Under the pieces are notes generated by a model, which saw only the letters and a list, made by a program, of their open reading frames with translations, had not been told where the DNA came from and searched no databases. Positions 25,701-37,700 of a DNA stretch of 64,000 bases are shown one piece after another. The stretch spans positions 16,895,398 to 16,959,397 of the forward strand of contig JAUJPP010000003.1 of NCBI GenBank assembly GCA_030562195.1, given 5' to 3'. The first letter of the stretch is position 1. Each line of letters starts with the position of its first letter. The stretch comes from Nipponacmea schrenckii. Its lineage: Eukaryota > Mollusca > Gastropoda > Lottiidae. The position numbers were made by a program, and so were the translations under genes.

Positions 25701-28700
25701 GCGATGTTGGTATATTTGGATAGATCTCACAAAATCCAACAACATTGGTGCAGGTCACAAGGTCACAAAAGGTCAAGGTCACAAGATATGAGTCTTGACA
25801 GTTTTGGGAGTTTTTTCAAAAATTCAACCGGAAATAACTAAAATTTGAAATCGAAATTCAAAAATCGGCTGCCACACGATTGTAAGGAATTATTCAATGA
25901 TAAAATATACATGAAAATAATACAAATAGGAGAAAACCTTGATCCCAAAAAGTACTTTTATACAGAAATTAGGCATTTCAAGATTGCGCCTGATCCAATG
26001 AATCTGTGACAAATTTTATTAATGTATAATTCTTCATTTATTACTAATATAATATGTCCGAAATAAATTTTCAAATATCTGTTAAATTCCGGAAGTTAAA
26101 ATTTCTACTTTAGAAGCAAATGACGTCAAAACCGGAAGTGATATCGAAATTCCGAAAAATGAATTTTGTTCGCAATAGAAATCTTTATACACCTGTAATT
26201 TTTCAATTCGATCGAAATAAAATTGTAGAAGTTGAAAAAAACACAAAAATTTAAATTAAAAAAGTCAGTGACAAAAGTCAAAAACTGAATTTTTTTAAAG
26301 TGCTATCTTTTGACCGTTTGTTCAAAGCGATGAACAAAGCTGAAAGTGCGATGAAAATGAATACAGAATGCTATTGGCAATTGCAATGGTATTTTTTAAA
26401 AGTGACGTCCTAAGTCACTTCCGGTGTGACGAACATGCGTCATTTTACATTCACCTAGTACGGACATGCAATGTGTGATAGATGATCATGTCAGCTAATA
26501 TGTGACATGCACAGTTTTGGCTGTGCGTTCTGACCAGAAAGCGAAAAAAAAAAAAAAAAAAAAAAAAAAAATAGTCATTTGCAAAACAAAGCAGTGCGTC
26601 CGATAGAACGCACTGCAACTAGAAACGTGGACGGTACCAATGCAGTTTGTCTCACATTTGACACAGGGGTGAATCGTTACTGAAATAAAATCCCCAGACA
26701 ACGCGTGGGCAATCAATTCACCATGACACTTTCTAAAAAAAAAATAGGACATTTCAAGATGGCATCTGATTTGATAATTTATTTAAGAAATGAACGATGG
26801 ACATACTGCAGTTACGGTGATATGAATACATTGGGCATGGTGCCAAATCCAACGAAGTTAAATAAATGTTAATCTCACACGGATTTGCCATGCCCATCCA
26901 CAAAATATTGTTATATCCATTAGGACCTGCACAATGGTGAATATTCAAATTTTCAAGCAATAACGATCTTTTTGTCTTTTTAAAAATGTCGGTGGTAAAT
27001 AGACATCGCCAAATTACGCACAGTTACTATAGAAAGCAATCTAAAATTTTCAAATTTCAAAGGCCGCAATTTTGATTAAAATATCAAGTTTTATGTTTAG
27101 AAAGGTGAGATGACTCACATTAAGAATACACAAGCAATATTGTCATATGATCATTAGGTCACGTGACAGAGCTCTTCAAAGTTAAAATTCGCGATTTTCA
27201 AATGGCTGTAGAATGAAAGGTTGATGTTGCACGTCAGCGATGTTGGTATATTTGGATAGATCTCACAAAATCCAACAACATTGGTGCAGGTCACAAGGTC
27301 ACAAAAGGTCAAGGTCACAAGATATGAGTCTTGACAGTTTTGGGAGTTTTTTCAAAAATTCAACCGGAAATAACTAATTTGAAACGAAATTCAAAAATCG
27401 GCTGCACACGATTGTGAGGAATTATTCAATGATAAAATATACATAAAATAATACAAATAGGAGAAAACCTTGATCCCAAAAATATTTTATACAAAATTGG
27501 CATTTCAAGATTGCGCCTGATCCGATGAACTGTGACAAATTATATAATTATAATTCTATATTATTACTAATATATATCCGAAAGAAATTTTCAAATACTG
27601 TTAAATTCCGGAAGTTAAAATTTCTACTTTAGAAGCGAATGACGTCAAAACCGGAAGTGATATCGAAATTCCGAAAAATGAATTTTGTTAGCAATAAAAA
27701 GTCTATCCACTTGTAAGTTTTCAATTCGATCGAAATAAAACTGTAGAAGTTGAAAAAAACACAAAAATTTAAATTAAAAAAGTCAGCGACAAAAGTCAAA
27801 ATCTGAAATTTTTTAAAGTGCTATCTTTTGACCTTTTGTTCAAAGTGATGAACAAAGCTGAAAGCGCGATGGAAATGAATACAGATTGCTATTGGCAATT
27901 GCAATGGTGTTTTTTAAAAGTGACGTCCTAAGTCACTTCCGGTGTGACGAAAATGCGTCATTTTACATTCACCTAGTACGGACACACAATGCGTGAGAGA
28001 TGATCATGTGAACTAATATGTGACATGCACAGTTTTGGCAGTGCGTTCTGACCAGAAAGCGATAGAACGCACTGCAAAAAAAAAAAAAAAAAAAAAGAGA
28101 CATTTCGAAAACAAACTGGGACTTTGCTGAAAGCAAAGTCCCACAACTAGAGCCACTTGTGGCACAGAGTGGGACTTTGCAGATGTCGCAAAATTGCAAC
28201 AGACAGACCGAAACATCTGATTTTCTAAGAGCATATGGCCAAAGCAACGAGGTATCTGTGTGCAAAGAATTTTTTGGAAAAACGTCATTTCTTACTGACA
28301 TAATTCGCTGACCTATATAAATGCTAAATTAAAAGTTTACCCGGATGTGCCACACCCATCTCATTTTTTTTTGCGTAAATCTAATAAAATTCAAAATATA
28401 TATTCACGGTACAAATTTGAAGCTTGTTCGTCTAATAGATCACGAGATATGCACAAATACATTTCAAAAAAGCAAAATGTACTTTAATTCTGTAAGTGCA
28501 AAAACTAAATTTTCATTTTAAAAACTTTGGTTATACATCGCTGGAAAATGGACAAAAAACACCTTAAGAATCTGAAAATAATAACCCTCTAAATTAATTA
28601 GGTTACGCTCTAGAGCAGTCCAAAGTTGTGAATTTTGCTGTTTTCGGGCAGCTATAAAACCGGAAGTGGACGTCGGAGGTCAAATGTCAAAGTATTAACT

Positions 28701-31700
28701 GATAAACAAGGTCAATGACATTTGACCTACTAAAGGTCAAAGTCACCAAAGGTCAAGGTCACTAGAAATAAGCTTACAAAATTCGAAAAAATCAACCGGT
28801 TTGCAATTGTCGAGAAATTGCAACAAACAGGCCGAATTATCTGATTTTCTGGGATGAACTGGCCAAAGCAATGAGTTATCTGTGTGCAAAGTACTTTTTT
28901 TAAAAACGCTATTTCCGACAGACGTAATTTGCTGACCTATATAAAGGGTAAATTAAAAATTTACCCGGATGTGCCACGCCCATTTCATTATTTTTAGCGT
29001 GAAACTAATCACAATTAAAATGTATATTAACGTTACAAATTTGAAGTTTGTACATCTAATAGATAACGAGATATACACATATACATTTCAAAAAAACGTA
29101 AACACGGCAAAATGTACTTGTAATTTTCAAAAATCAAAAACTTCAATTTTCAAACTTTTTTTATATATCATTGGAAAGAGGAAAAAAAACAATCTAAGAA
29201 TCTGAAAAAATTAACACTGTAAATTAATTAGGTCACGCTCTAGAGCAGCCCAAAGTTGCGAATTTTGCTGTTTTCGGGTAGCTGATAGCCAAGGTCAATG
29301 ACCTTTGACCTACTAAAGGTCACGGTCACCAAAGGTCAAGGTCAAGAGAAATAAGCCCCCAAACTTACAAAAAATTCAACCAGAGGTTGCAAAAACGCAA
29401 AAGCGAAATTAAAAAATCAGCTCGCAATATTTTTTTCGCAATCGACTTAGGATTCCAGACATGTAATTATCTCAGGAATTAGACATAACCCTGAGGCCCC
29501 ATTTTTACTTTTACAAAAAAGTAACATTTCAAGATGGCGGCCAAAGTTTCACTTCCGGTTCGGCTTTTTTCTTCTTCGTTTTTTTGTCTTCTAATTTAAT
29601 TAAGGTTGATATAAATTTTGTTGAGATACATCAATTACAGCACAAGTAGGTCAACCGGAATTTTAAACCCTTTCTACGTTGAAACCGGAAATGAAGCAAA
29701 AATTTTGACTCTGCCAATGTTTATATATTCGTGACACTAAAAGCACCCAAATTTTCAGATCAATCGGTCTTAAAATAGCAAAGTTGCAAAAATGTGCAAA
29801 ATACGGCAAAAAAATGGATGCTACAAATTTTCGAACTGCTATCTTGTTGGAAATTATTTGAAGTTTCCAAAAGTACAATCGCGAAAGAACTGGATCCAAA
29901 AATGCGACTTCTAGAGCCACTGACAGACTTTTTAAGCATGTTGCATTGCAGCACTTCCGGTTTTGCAAAAATGTTCCAATTTATATTTAATAGAAACGTC
30001 GCCACAGCAGAAGGTCTGGAGAAGTTGTGAAATTGCTGCAACTATTGCAGCCTAGGCTGTGTGCCCTGTGTAAATTTCGAAATTTGCGGTAGCAAAGTCC
30101 CACAACAAGGTAGTCCACAGTGGTGTTAGATTCTAAATGGTGGTTCTTGAAGAGAGATTGCCACCATTTAATGCTTAGAAACTGTGATATAACTGATTTT
30201 GATGAGTATTTAAAAGTGTATTGATTAGTTGATAGGATATTTGGAAATATTTAGTTATAGTCTCTTCATAATCAATACACTTGTCATATAGTGATTTAAA
30301 CCATTCAGTATTTTATATTTTTACAGGAAGCTCGTGTCCTATTATATCACATTATTTCACCATCAAATATATCTGATAGCTTAATATTTTTATACATATA
30401 AATCATTTCAATAAAATATTGTAATTCATGGTTTGTTTTGCCATGCCATTGTCTTTGTTAGGTCAAATTAACTTTTATCTTGATGAATGGAAATTTTGCA
30501 ATAAAAACAGCCATTATAAGACTGATATCTAAAGTGATTTTCTAAAAAAAATTGGTCAAAAACACACTTAATTCAGTACGATGGAATATTGAGGGTATAA
30601 GTTAAAGATCACTCAAACAATTAGAATTGGAAAGAGTTGAGGCTGGTGATCTTAACTCTTGTGGGAAAATTGTTCCTCATTAGTTTGATGAGCCTTAATA
30701 GTAGAAGTAAAGACTTCAGTTTGTCATGCTAGAATGGATTGATTTGCCAAGTGGACAAGATATTTGATAAGAGTTGTGTATATATTTTATTGATATAATT
30801 TGTTCTGAAAACAAAAAATTGTATTGGTAAAAATAAGATTTGTTTTACTTGGAAGCATAAATTTCATTCTTATGTTGTTTTTTTTTTCACTAGTATCATC
30901 TTTGCTTTGATTGGACTAAGTTTAAAATCAGATTGAATAACTATGAACTGCAGACATTTATAAAAATACATAAATACAGGCTCTTATCTACAATTCCATT
31001 GTTTTTTATCCAAAATATCAATCAATAATTAATTGTTATTTCTTTACAGATGGAGAAGTTGAAGTACAGAAAGAAGGGACGATATTGGGTAGGATGGCAT
31101 CGGGCAGAGCTTTTGGTGAACTGGCTATACTGTACAACTGTACTAGAACAGCTTCTGTTAAAGGTAAATAAATGTGAAGTTAGACACAGTTAAGCAAATT
31201 TATTGCATTCAAAAATAAATAAATTGAACAATGTGAATGCACTTTCAGAGAAATGCTATCAAACCATGTTGTGATTTGTAGAAATATCAAAAAATGAGAG
31301 GTCATTATCACAGTTTGATATCTCTGATCTCCAATTGGTATTAATGGAAATTTTAAATTTTATCCAAATAATGCTGAGTTGTAGACATTTGAAGTGACAG
31401 CTTTCATGATGACCATACGTTGAACCAGGGTTTTTAATAATGCTATCAATATAATGGAATACTTGATTCAATTTCAAGTTTCATAGAGATTCATAGAACT
31501 TCTTGGCCTAAAGGCAGTAGAAGTTGTTTGTTCTTTTCCAAGTAATTACTCAAATTGAGTTATTTTTCTACATGGTAGCTTTTCCTATGACATGTAGGAA
31601 CTATCCCTAATCCATCAAGTTATCTATATAATCTCCTACACTGACTTCATCATGATTCTTAAAAATATCAAATTTATTGCCATCCATACATTCTCACTGG

Positions 31701-34700
31701 TTAATCAAATGGCAAGTCTGTAAAAATGTCCTTGTTTTTGCAGCCTTAACAGAGGTACGAGTATGGGTGTTAGATCGAGCCATGTTTCAAGCCATTATGA
31801 TGAAAACTGGAATCCAAAGACGAGATGAAAATATACGTTATCTTCGAAGGTATGATTTTTATAAAATTGTCATGATCGATCATGATCAATTTCTATGGAA
31901 GACACATGGGACTGGAAGGAAAAATTTCTTCTAAGAATGGGTTGTTTGATTACTTAAAATAAAACCTATTACACAAATTCCCCCAAATGTCCTGATGCAA
32001 TCTTTAAATGTGGACTACAAACAAAATCTCCCTAAGCAGTTTAACATTGGAAAACTTGTTACAAAAAGTACCCTTAGGGATATATTAAATTTTCGTAATG
32101 TACACAACAAAATTAAACAGGATCTCTTGAGATATTGATTTCATTAAAATAGTTTTAAGTTGAAATTGGATTTCTAGTGCCAGCTAAAATAATAAAAAAT
32201 GATATTAGATTATATTGGTAAAACCATGGATTATTTTCTTATCTCTGTTATGATAAAGCTAGACATCCACCATAAAAAAATGTTGTATGGTGTTATTCAG
32301 TGCTGGATACAATTTGTAGTAACATCAATGTCCAGATAAAATTTTGTATTTTTATAAATATCTTCTGATGCAAAACAGTAAACAAATATCATAAATAATT
32401 GGAATGCCCATAAAATCAAATTTTCCAATGCTAAAATTAGTGTTTAATAGAATACACTTGATAAATGGAAATTGTAGACTTGAGTAGGATGCTAACTTTA
32501 ATCTTATTAGCAGTAATTATCGTAAAGGAAGGATAATACAATAATGATAATACAGTTTTTATAACCAATTAGATTATATATTTACTGGTAATATATCGTA
32601 ATATATATCTAACAACATTACAACATTCAATAATGGTGGACTGGAAATATACACCAGAGCTCATTTACTGTTAAATTTTATTATAATCTTCTGGAAATAA
32701 AGTTAGACTTCAAGAGTAAAGGAGTCAAGATTTTATTATATGGGAGGCTATATATAGGAAACAACCTTAAAGACTGAGACTGGAAAATTATGGCATACTG
32801 TTTAAATTCAAGAATAGCCATGGCATGCTGAATAAATTTGTTTCCAATAATACAATGTCAAATTGACCTGATATAAACCATTTCTGAAACCTTCTTTTAA
32901 TTAAAATGATTTATGAGTGTTATTATTCACTTGTCACATATCTTACATAACCTGATTCTGCAACCACACATAATTTGCTGCATATACCAGACTTAGCCAA
33001 CTTAGCCTGAGTAGCCTACCACCTGTCTATTTGCCGAGACTCCAAAATTGTGGCATACCTTTTCTAACTAAGAAAATTCTGTGATAGGCTGGTGTAACAT
33101 TGCAGTGCCTGAGTTTTACAGTTAACTGTCTTTTCAGCAGACCTTCATTTGCCTTGATACTTTATCATCTCATTGCCAACAACCAAATATTGAATGTAAT
33201 TACCACATGCCATCTATGTTTGTCTGGGTCACATAATACATAAAGGTTAAAACAATACATTCAGAACCATCCGAGTTTTTAACCATTAAAATTGAATCTC
33301 ATTAATCTCTTGGGATCATAGATTTATTATTTGCCTACTAGTTTTATTGTCATTGACTTTCAACTAGCATTCATTCTTGGTTTATGTCATATTGATCCTG
33401 CCAGCTGTGACTGCTCAATAATCGCTAACAAGCTAAAAAGTTATGTAAGGAAACAGCAAAGCTAACTTTTATACCAAGATCAGTAAGTGGTAACAAAGTG
33501 CCAATATCAGTAAGTGGTGACAAAGTACCAAAATAAGTAAGTGGTGACAAAGTACCAAAATTAATAAGTGGTGACAAAGTACCAATGTCAGTAAGTGGTG
33601 ACAAAGTGCTAATATCAGTAAGTGGTGACAAAGTACCAATATCACTTAGTGGTGACAAAGTACCAACAATAGAGATTTGTGAATACATTGCATGTGGCTT
33701 TTCTTGACATATTTGTCCCTAGTGATTGTAGCTGCCAGATTGTCTCTGATTTTTACCTTGAACGATCCATTCAGTTTTCATTTTTGGAATGAATTGAGAA
33801 AATTGTGGTATTATTACAATTATTATTAACGTTGTATGTTAGATGGAATACCAATCAATTATTATATCATTGCCTTGAGAAATCCACTTGAACGGAATAG
33901 AAATGAAATGTGGAGCATATTGGTTGAGTAATTGCCCAAAGTTTTAAAACTGTTGATTCTCATTTTGGTCAATTATATTTATTTCAATATTAAAGTCATA
34001 TAATTAGAGTGTTTTGCTTTTAAACAAATTGATTATTATTTCTAGCTTATTTAAGCTTCTAGTGCTTAAAGGATTTAATTATACAATTATTGAGTCTGAC
34101 CTTATAGAACTCTAGATTCTAGAATGTCATATGAAGACATGAGGAAATGTCACTGTAGACCTGACAAGTCTTGAGAATTCTTGACATTTTAAGAATAGAA
34201 ATGATAGGCTACTTGAGTTAGATACAGGTTTAGCGGACTTAAATTTGGCTGTACAGTGAAACGCCTCAGACCTCTGTAAACTTACATCCTTTCTCACATA
34301 TTTCAAAAAATTTCGACTAAATCATAATCTATAAAAATATACCCTAAATAATTTAGTACCTCCTCTAAACCATGATCTGCCTTCAAAAGTATGTCCCAAA
34401 TTGTTAATCTATAATTAATTAACTTGATAATTTAGCGTTTAATCATTGATGATATTTGAGGTAAAGATTACCTGCTTGCTATTTTATGTTACTTCATTCA
34501 CATTTACAAATGCTTTTATGGACAATATATAAACATGGACTTACCTCTGTTTGAGTATAGCCTGCACAATAAGGTGGCACCCCCTCTTAAACTGTCATTA
34601 ACTGTAGTAGTATATATACCATTCCAAGATTTAATTCACAAACAATCAAGGAATTGTAGAAAGGTATACATGTATGTTAAGCAGATGTTATTTTTAAGTG

Positions 34701-37700
34701 AAAATCTGAATTCTACCAATGTCCCCAATACGCGTTCAAAGTGTATATTTTCTTATTATTAGAATATTTGCATATTAGTGGAAAGTTAGATGACCAATTC
34801 AAAATAATATATGTGCAATCCAAAATGATTTTCATGACTCATCTTAAGAGTGCTTAAGAGTAAGCAAGATTTGACTCTTGTAAGTTATAAAGGATATTTT
34901 GTAACAATGTCTGAATTTTCTAATGATATTTTTGGTATAATTTCAGTGTGCCTTTATTACGAGATCTGCCTGCTGACAAGTTAGCCAAATTAGCTGATGT
35001 TTTGGAAATAGTAAGTATCTTCTCTTATTACCATTTTGTTGTTTACTATCTGGAACATTACAAAACACAAATCTTAACTACTTAAGCAATTGTTCTTAAA
35101 GGAATAGTAAACTTCAAGATAAAATCCAGCTTCCTAGCAGTACTTATGAAGGTATATCTACAAGTACACCATAAAAGAAAATAGCCACTTGTAGATTATC
35201 AGAATAAAGTCACACAAATTCATGAGTTCTTTTCTGATCTTGTTTCAGATCAAATAATATATAGGTCTACTGAACCTATGGCCATGATAGGACTCTAATC
35301 CTTACATTAAGTCCATGGGAGGCACATAAATACAATATATTCATATATCCATATATAAACAAATCAAGACATAAATTGCAAAAAATTATACATACTGAAA
35401 GGCAAAAGAAAATCTCTTCTAAAAATACCGGCTCTGGTTCTTTAGTCAACTAATTTAGTTGTAGAAGAGTAAAACTCTTCATTTCATTTTTATACGCCCA
35501 CATGAATTGGGGGGGGGGGGGTATATTGTCGTCACACATGTCAGTCCGTCCCTCCACTCTAGAAGATGCAATTTTAAACGGATTTTGATGAAACTAGATA
35601 TGAGTGTTTATGATCACGCAAGGATGAACCCTATTGAAAATCAGCGAAATCGGAAAAAATTTAGTATGAGGATTTTGATGAAACTTGGCTTGCGCATTTG
35701 TTATCACCCAAGGATGTAGCCTATTGAAAATCAGTTTAATCGAAAAAATCTTAGTATCAGTTATTGCCCTTGTTTTTTAAAACGCGTTCAATTTTTGGCT
35801 TGTAAACTTGGCATGAGTATTTGTAATCACCTAAGGATGAACCCTATTGAAATTCAATTAAATAGAAAAATATTTAATATCAGTTATTGCCATTTTTTTT
35901 GAAAACTCGTTTAATATTTGGCTTGTACAAAAAAAAAAAAACCTGATTTGACAAAACTTGCTGAAATTTTTTAAGCTAATGTCACCAAAGGATGAACCCT
36001 ATTGCAAATCAAAAATATCTTAATATATTTAATACGAATTATAGCCCTTGTTCTATAATGTTTGTTCATATTTTGCCTCGTAGACACTCTACAAGTCACA
36101 ATTCTGCAGCGATTTTGACGTAACCTGGCATTAGTATTTGTAATCACCTATTAAAAGATGAAAATCAGATAAATCGAAAAATATTAAGTATTAGTTATTG
36201 CCCTTGTTTTTGAAAACGTGTCAAAATTTTAGCTTGTAAACCATCTAGAAGGCACAATGCTTAACAGATTTTGATAAAATTTGCTTAAATTGTTAATTAT
36301 CACTCTAGGATGAACCCTGTTGAAACAAGAAATATCACAGAATATTTGATTGCCCTTGTTCTTTCAAACAATTTCAATTTTTGGCTTGTAAACACTCTGC
36401 AAGTCACGTTTCTTGACTGATTGTAACAGAACTTGGCATGAGTATGTGTTATCACCTAGGAATGAACCCTATTGAATATCAGATAAATCTTAAAATATTT
36501 AATATCAGTTATTGCTCTGTTTTTGAAAAAGCGTCAAAATTTTAGCATCTAAACACTTTAGAAGGCACAATGCCTTACAGATTTTGACATTACTTGCTGA
36601 AATTTTAAATTATCATTCAAGAATGAACCCTATTGAAAACAAGAGATATCACAAAATATTTAATATGAATTATTGCCTGTGTTCTTTAAAACGCGTTTGG
36701 ATTTTGGCTCGTTTTTCCTTACGGAATTTGATGAATTTTGTTGAAATAATTTGTTATCACCCAAAAGTGAATCCTTTTAACAATCAAAAATACTGAAAAT
36801 CTTTAAAGAGTTATTGCCTTGTTATTAGGTATAATTCTTGACATATTTTAAGCGAACTTAGTAAAATTGTACATTTATCACCCCAGAAAAGAAGTATATG
36901 TATATTTCATATTTTATTTAAAATCAATGCTGACAGTGGGCATATGTTACCTTACCTGGCAAGCTATCTTTGTTCCTTAAAGTTCAGTTTACATTTGTAT
37001 TTAAAGGTATAATAAGTCTTCGGATACACTCATCCTATGGCTAATATTTGTGTTTAATATTGGCTAAATAAGTATGCATTCAACACTTTATTAATGTTCA
37101 TAAACAATAAAACTATATATGGAATTATTAAAATAGTGAGCAAGAAATGAATCTGTTCTGTATGAGATAAAAAAATGTCTGGTAAATCAACGCTAAAACA
37201 GGATAAAGCAACTTCCCATCCTTGCACAAGCACACTATGGCAATCATTTTATGTCATTATACAAACAAATATTCCCAATGATTAATATTCATTGAAAATT
37301 GTGACAGTGTTGGGTATTTATTCTATAAATTACCTTTCCTCTATTTTCTGAGAATTTATATATCGCAACAACAACACCACAAACAACTGTCTGCATAGTG
37401 TCATCCAAGAGTTCTGACAAGAGTTGTACATGATAAGCCAATATCTGCAGAACTGATTCTACTGGCCACTTAAAATACTCCTCAAATCAACCACCCTTGA
37501 GCAATCATTGATCTTACAGTCTCACCTTACTCTTTTGCCTAGGCAGCATCATAATTGGCATGAACAAAAATGGAGAAAAACCATCTTCACTTATGAATGT
37601 TATTACTGTGAGTGGGGGCAAGGAAGGGCAAACCATTTGCTGATGCTTGTCCCAGAACAGGACTCCAAGCATCATGGTTTTGGGTGGTAGTGGACTGAAA

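Larger units (their letters stand above)
19862..30106. repeat. Composite array of an undescribed-looking repeat family, order A1-A2-B1-B2-A3
   Basis: Five long, diverged copies lie head to tail in the kinase intron. A1 is about 19862-21844, A2 21845-23921, B1 23922-26590, B2 26615-28078 and A3 28146-30106. Types A and B are related: both carry a CGGAT.TGCCACGCCCATC block, an AATTAGGTCACG block and AAGGTCAAGGTCAC(G/A)AG followed by ATAAGCC or ATGAG. A copies start with GAGCCAC..GTGGCACAGAG and GTGGGACTTTGC, and end with GCAAAGTCCCAC, the inverted form. No transposase, reverse transcriptase or other protein was recognised in any copy. A-rich runs lie at junctions (23860, 26545, 28076). Confidence 0.8.

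Noticed and set aside
33425..33688. Open frame on the - strand with a nine-residue repeat (GTLSPLTDI)
   Set aside because: It is the 27-bp minisatellite read in frame. It lies in an intron and has no signal peptide, domain or splice context.
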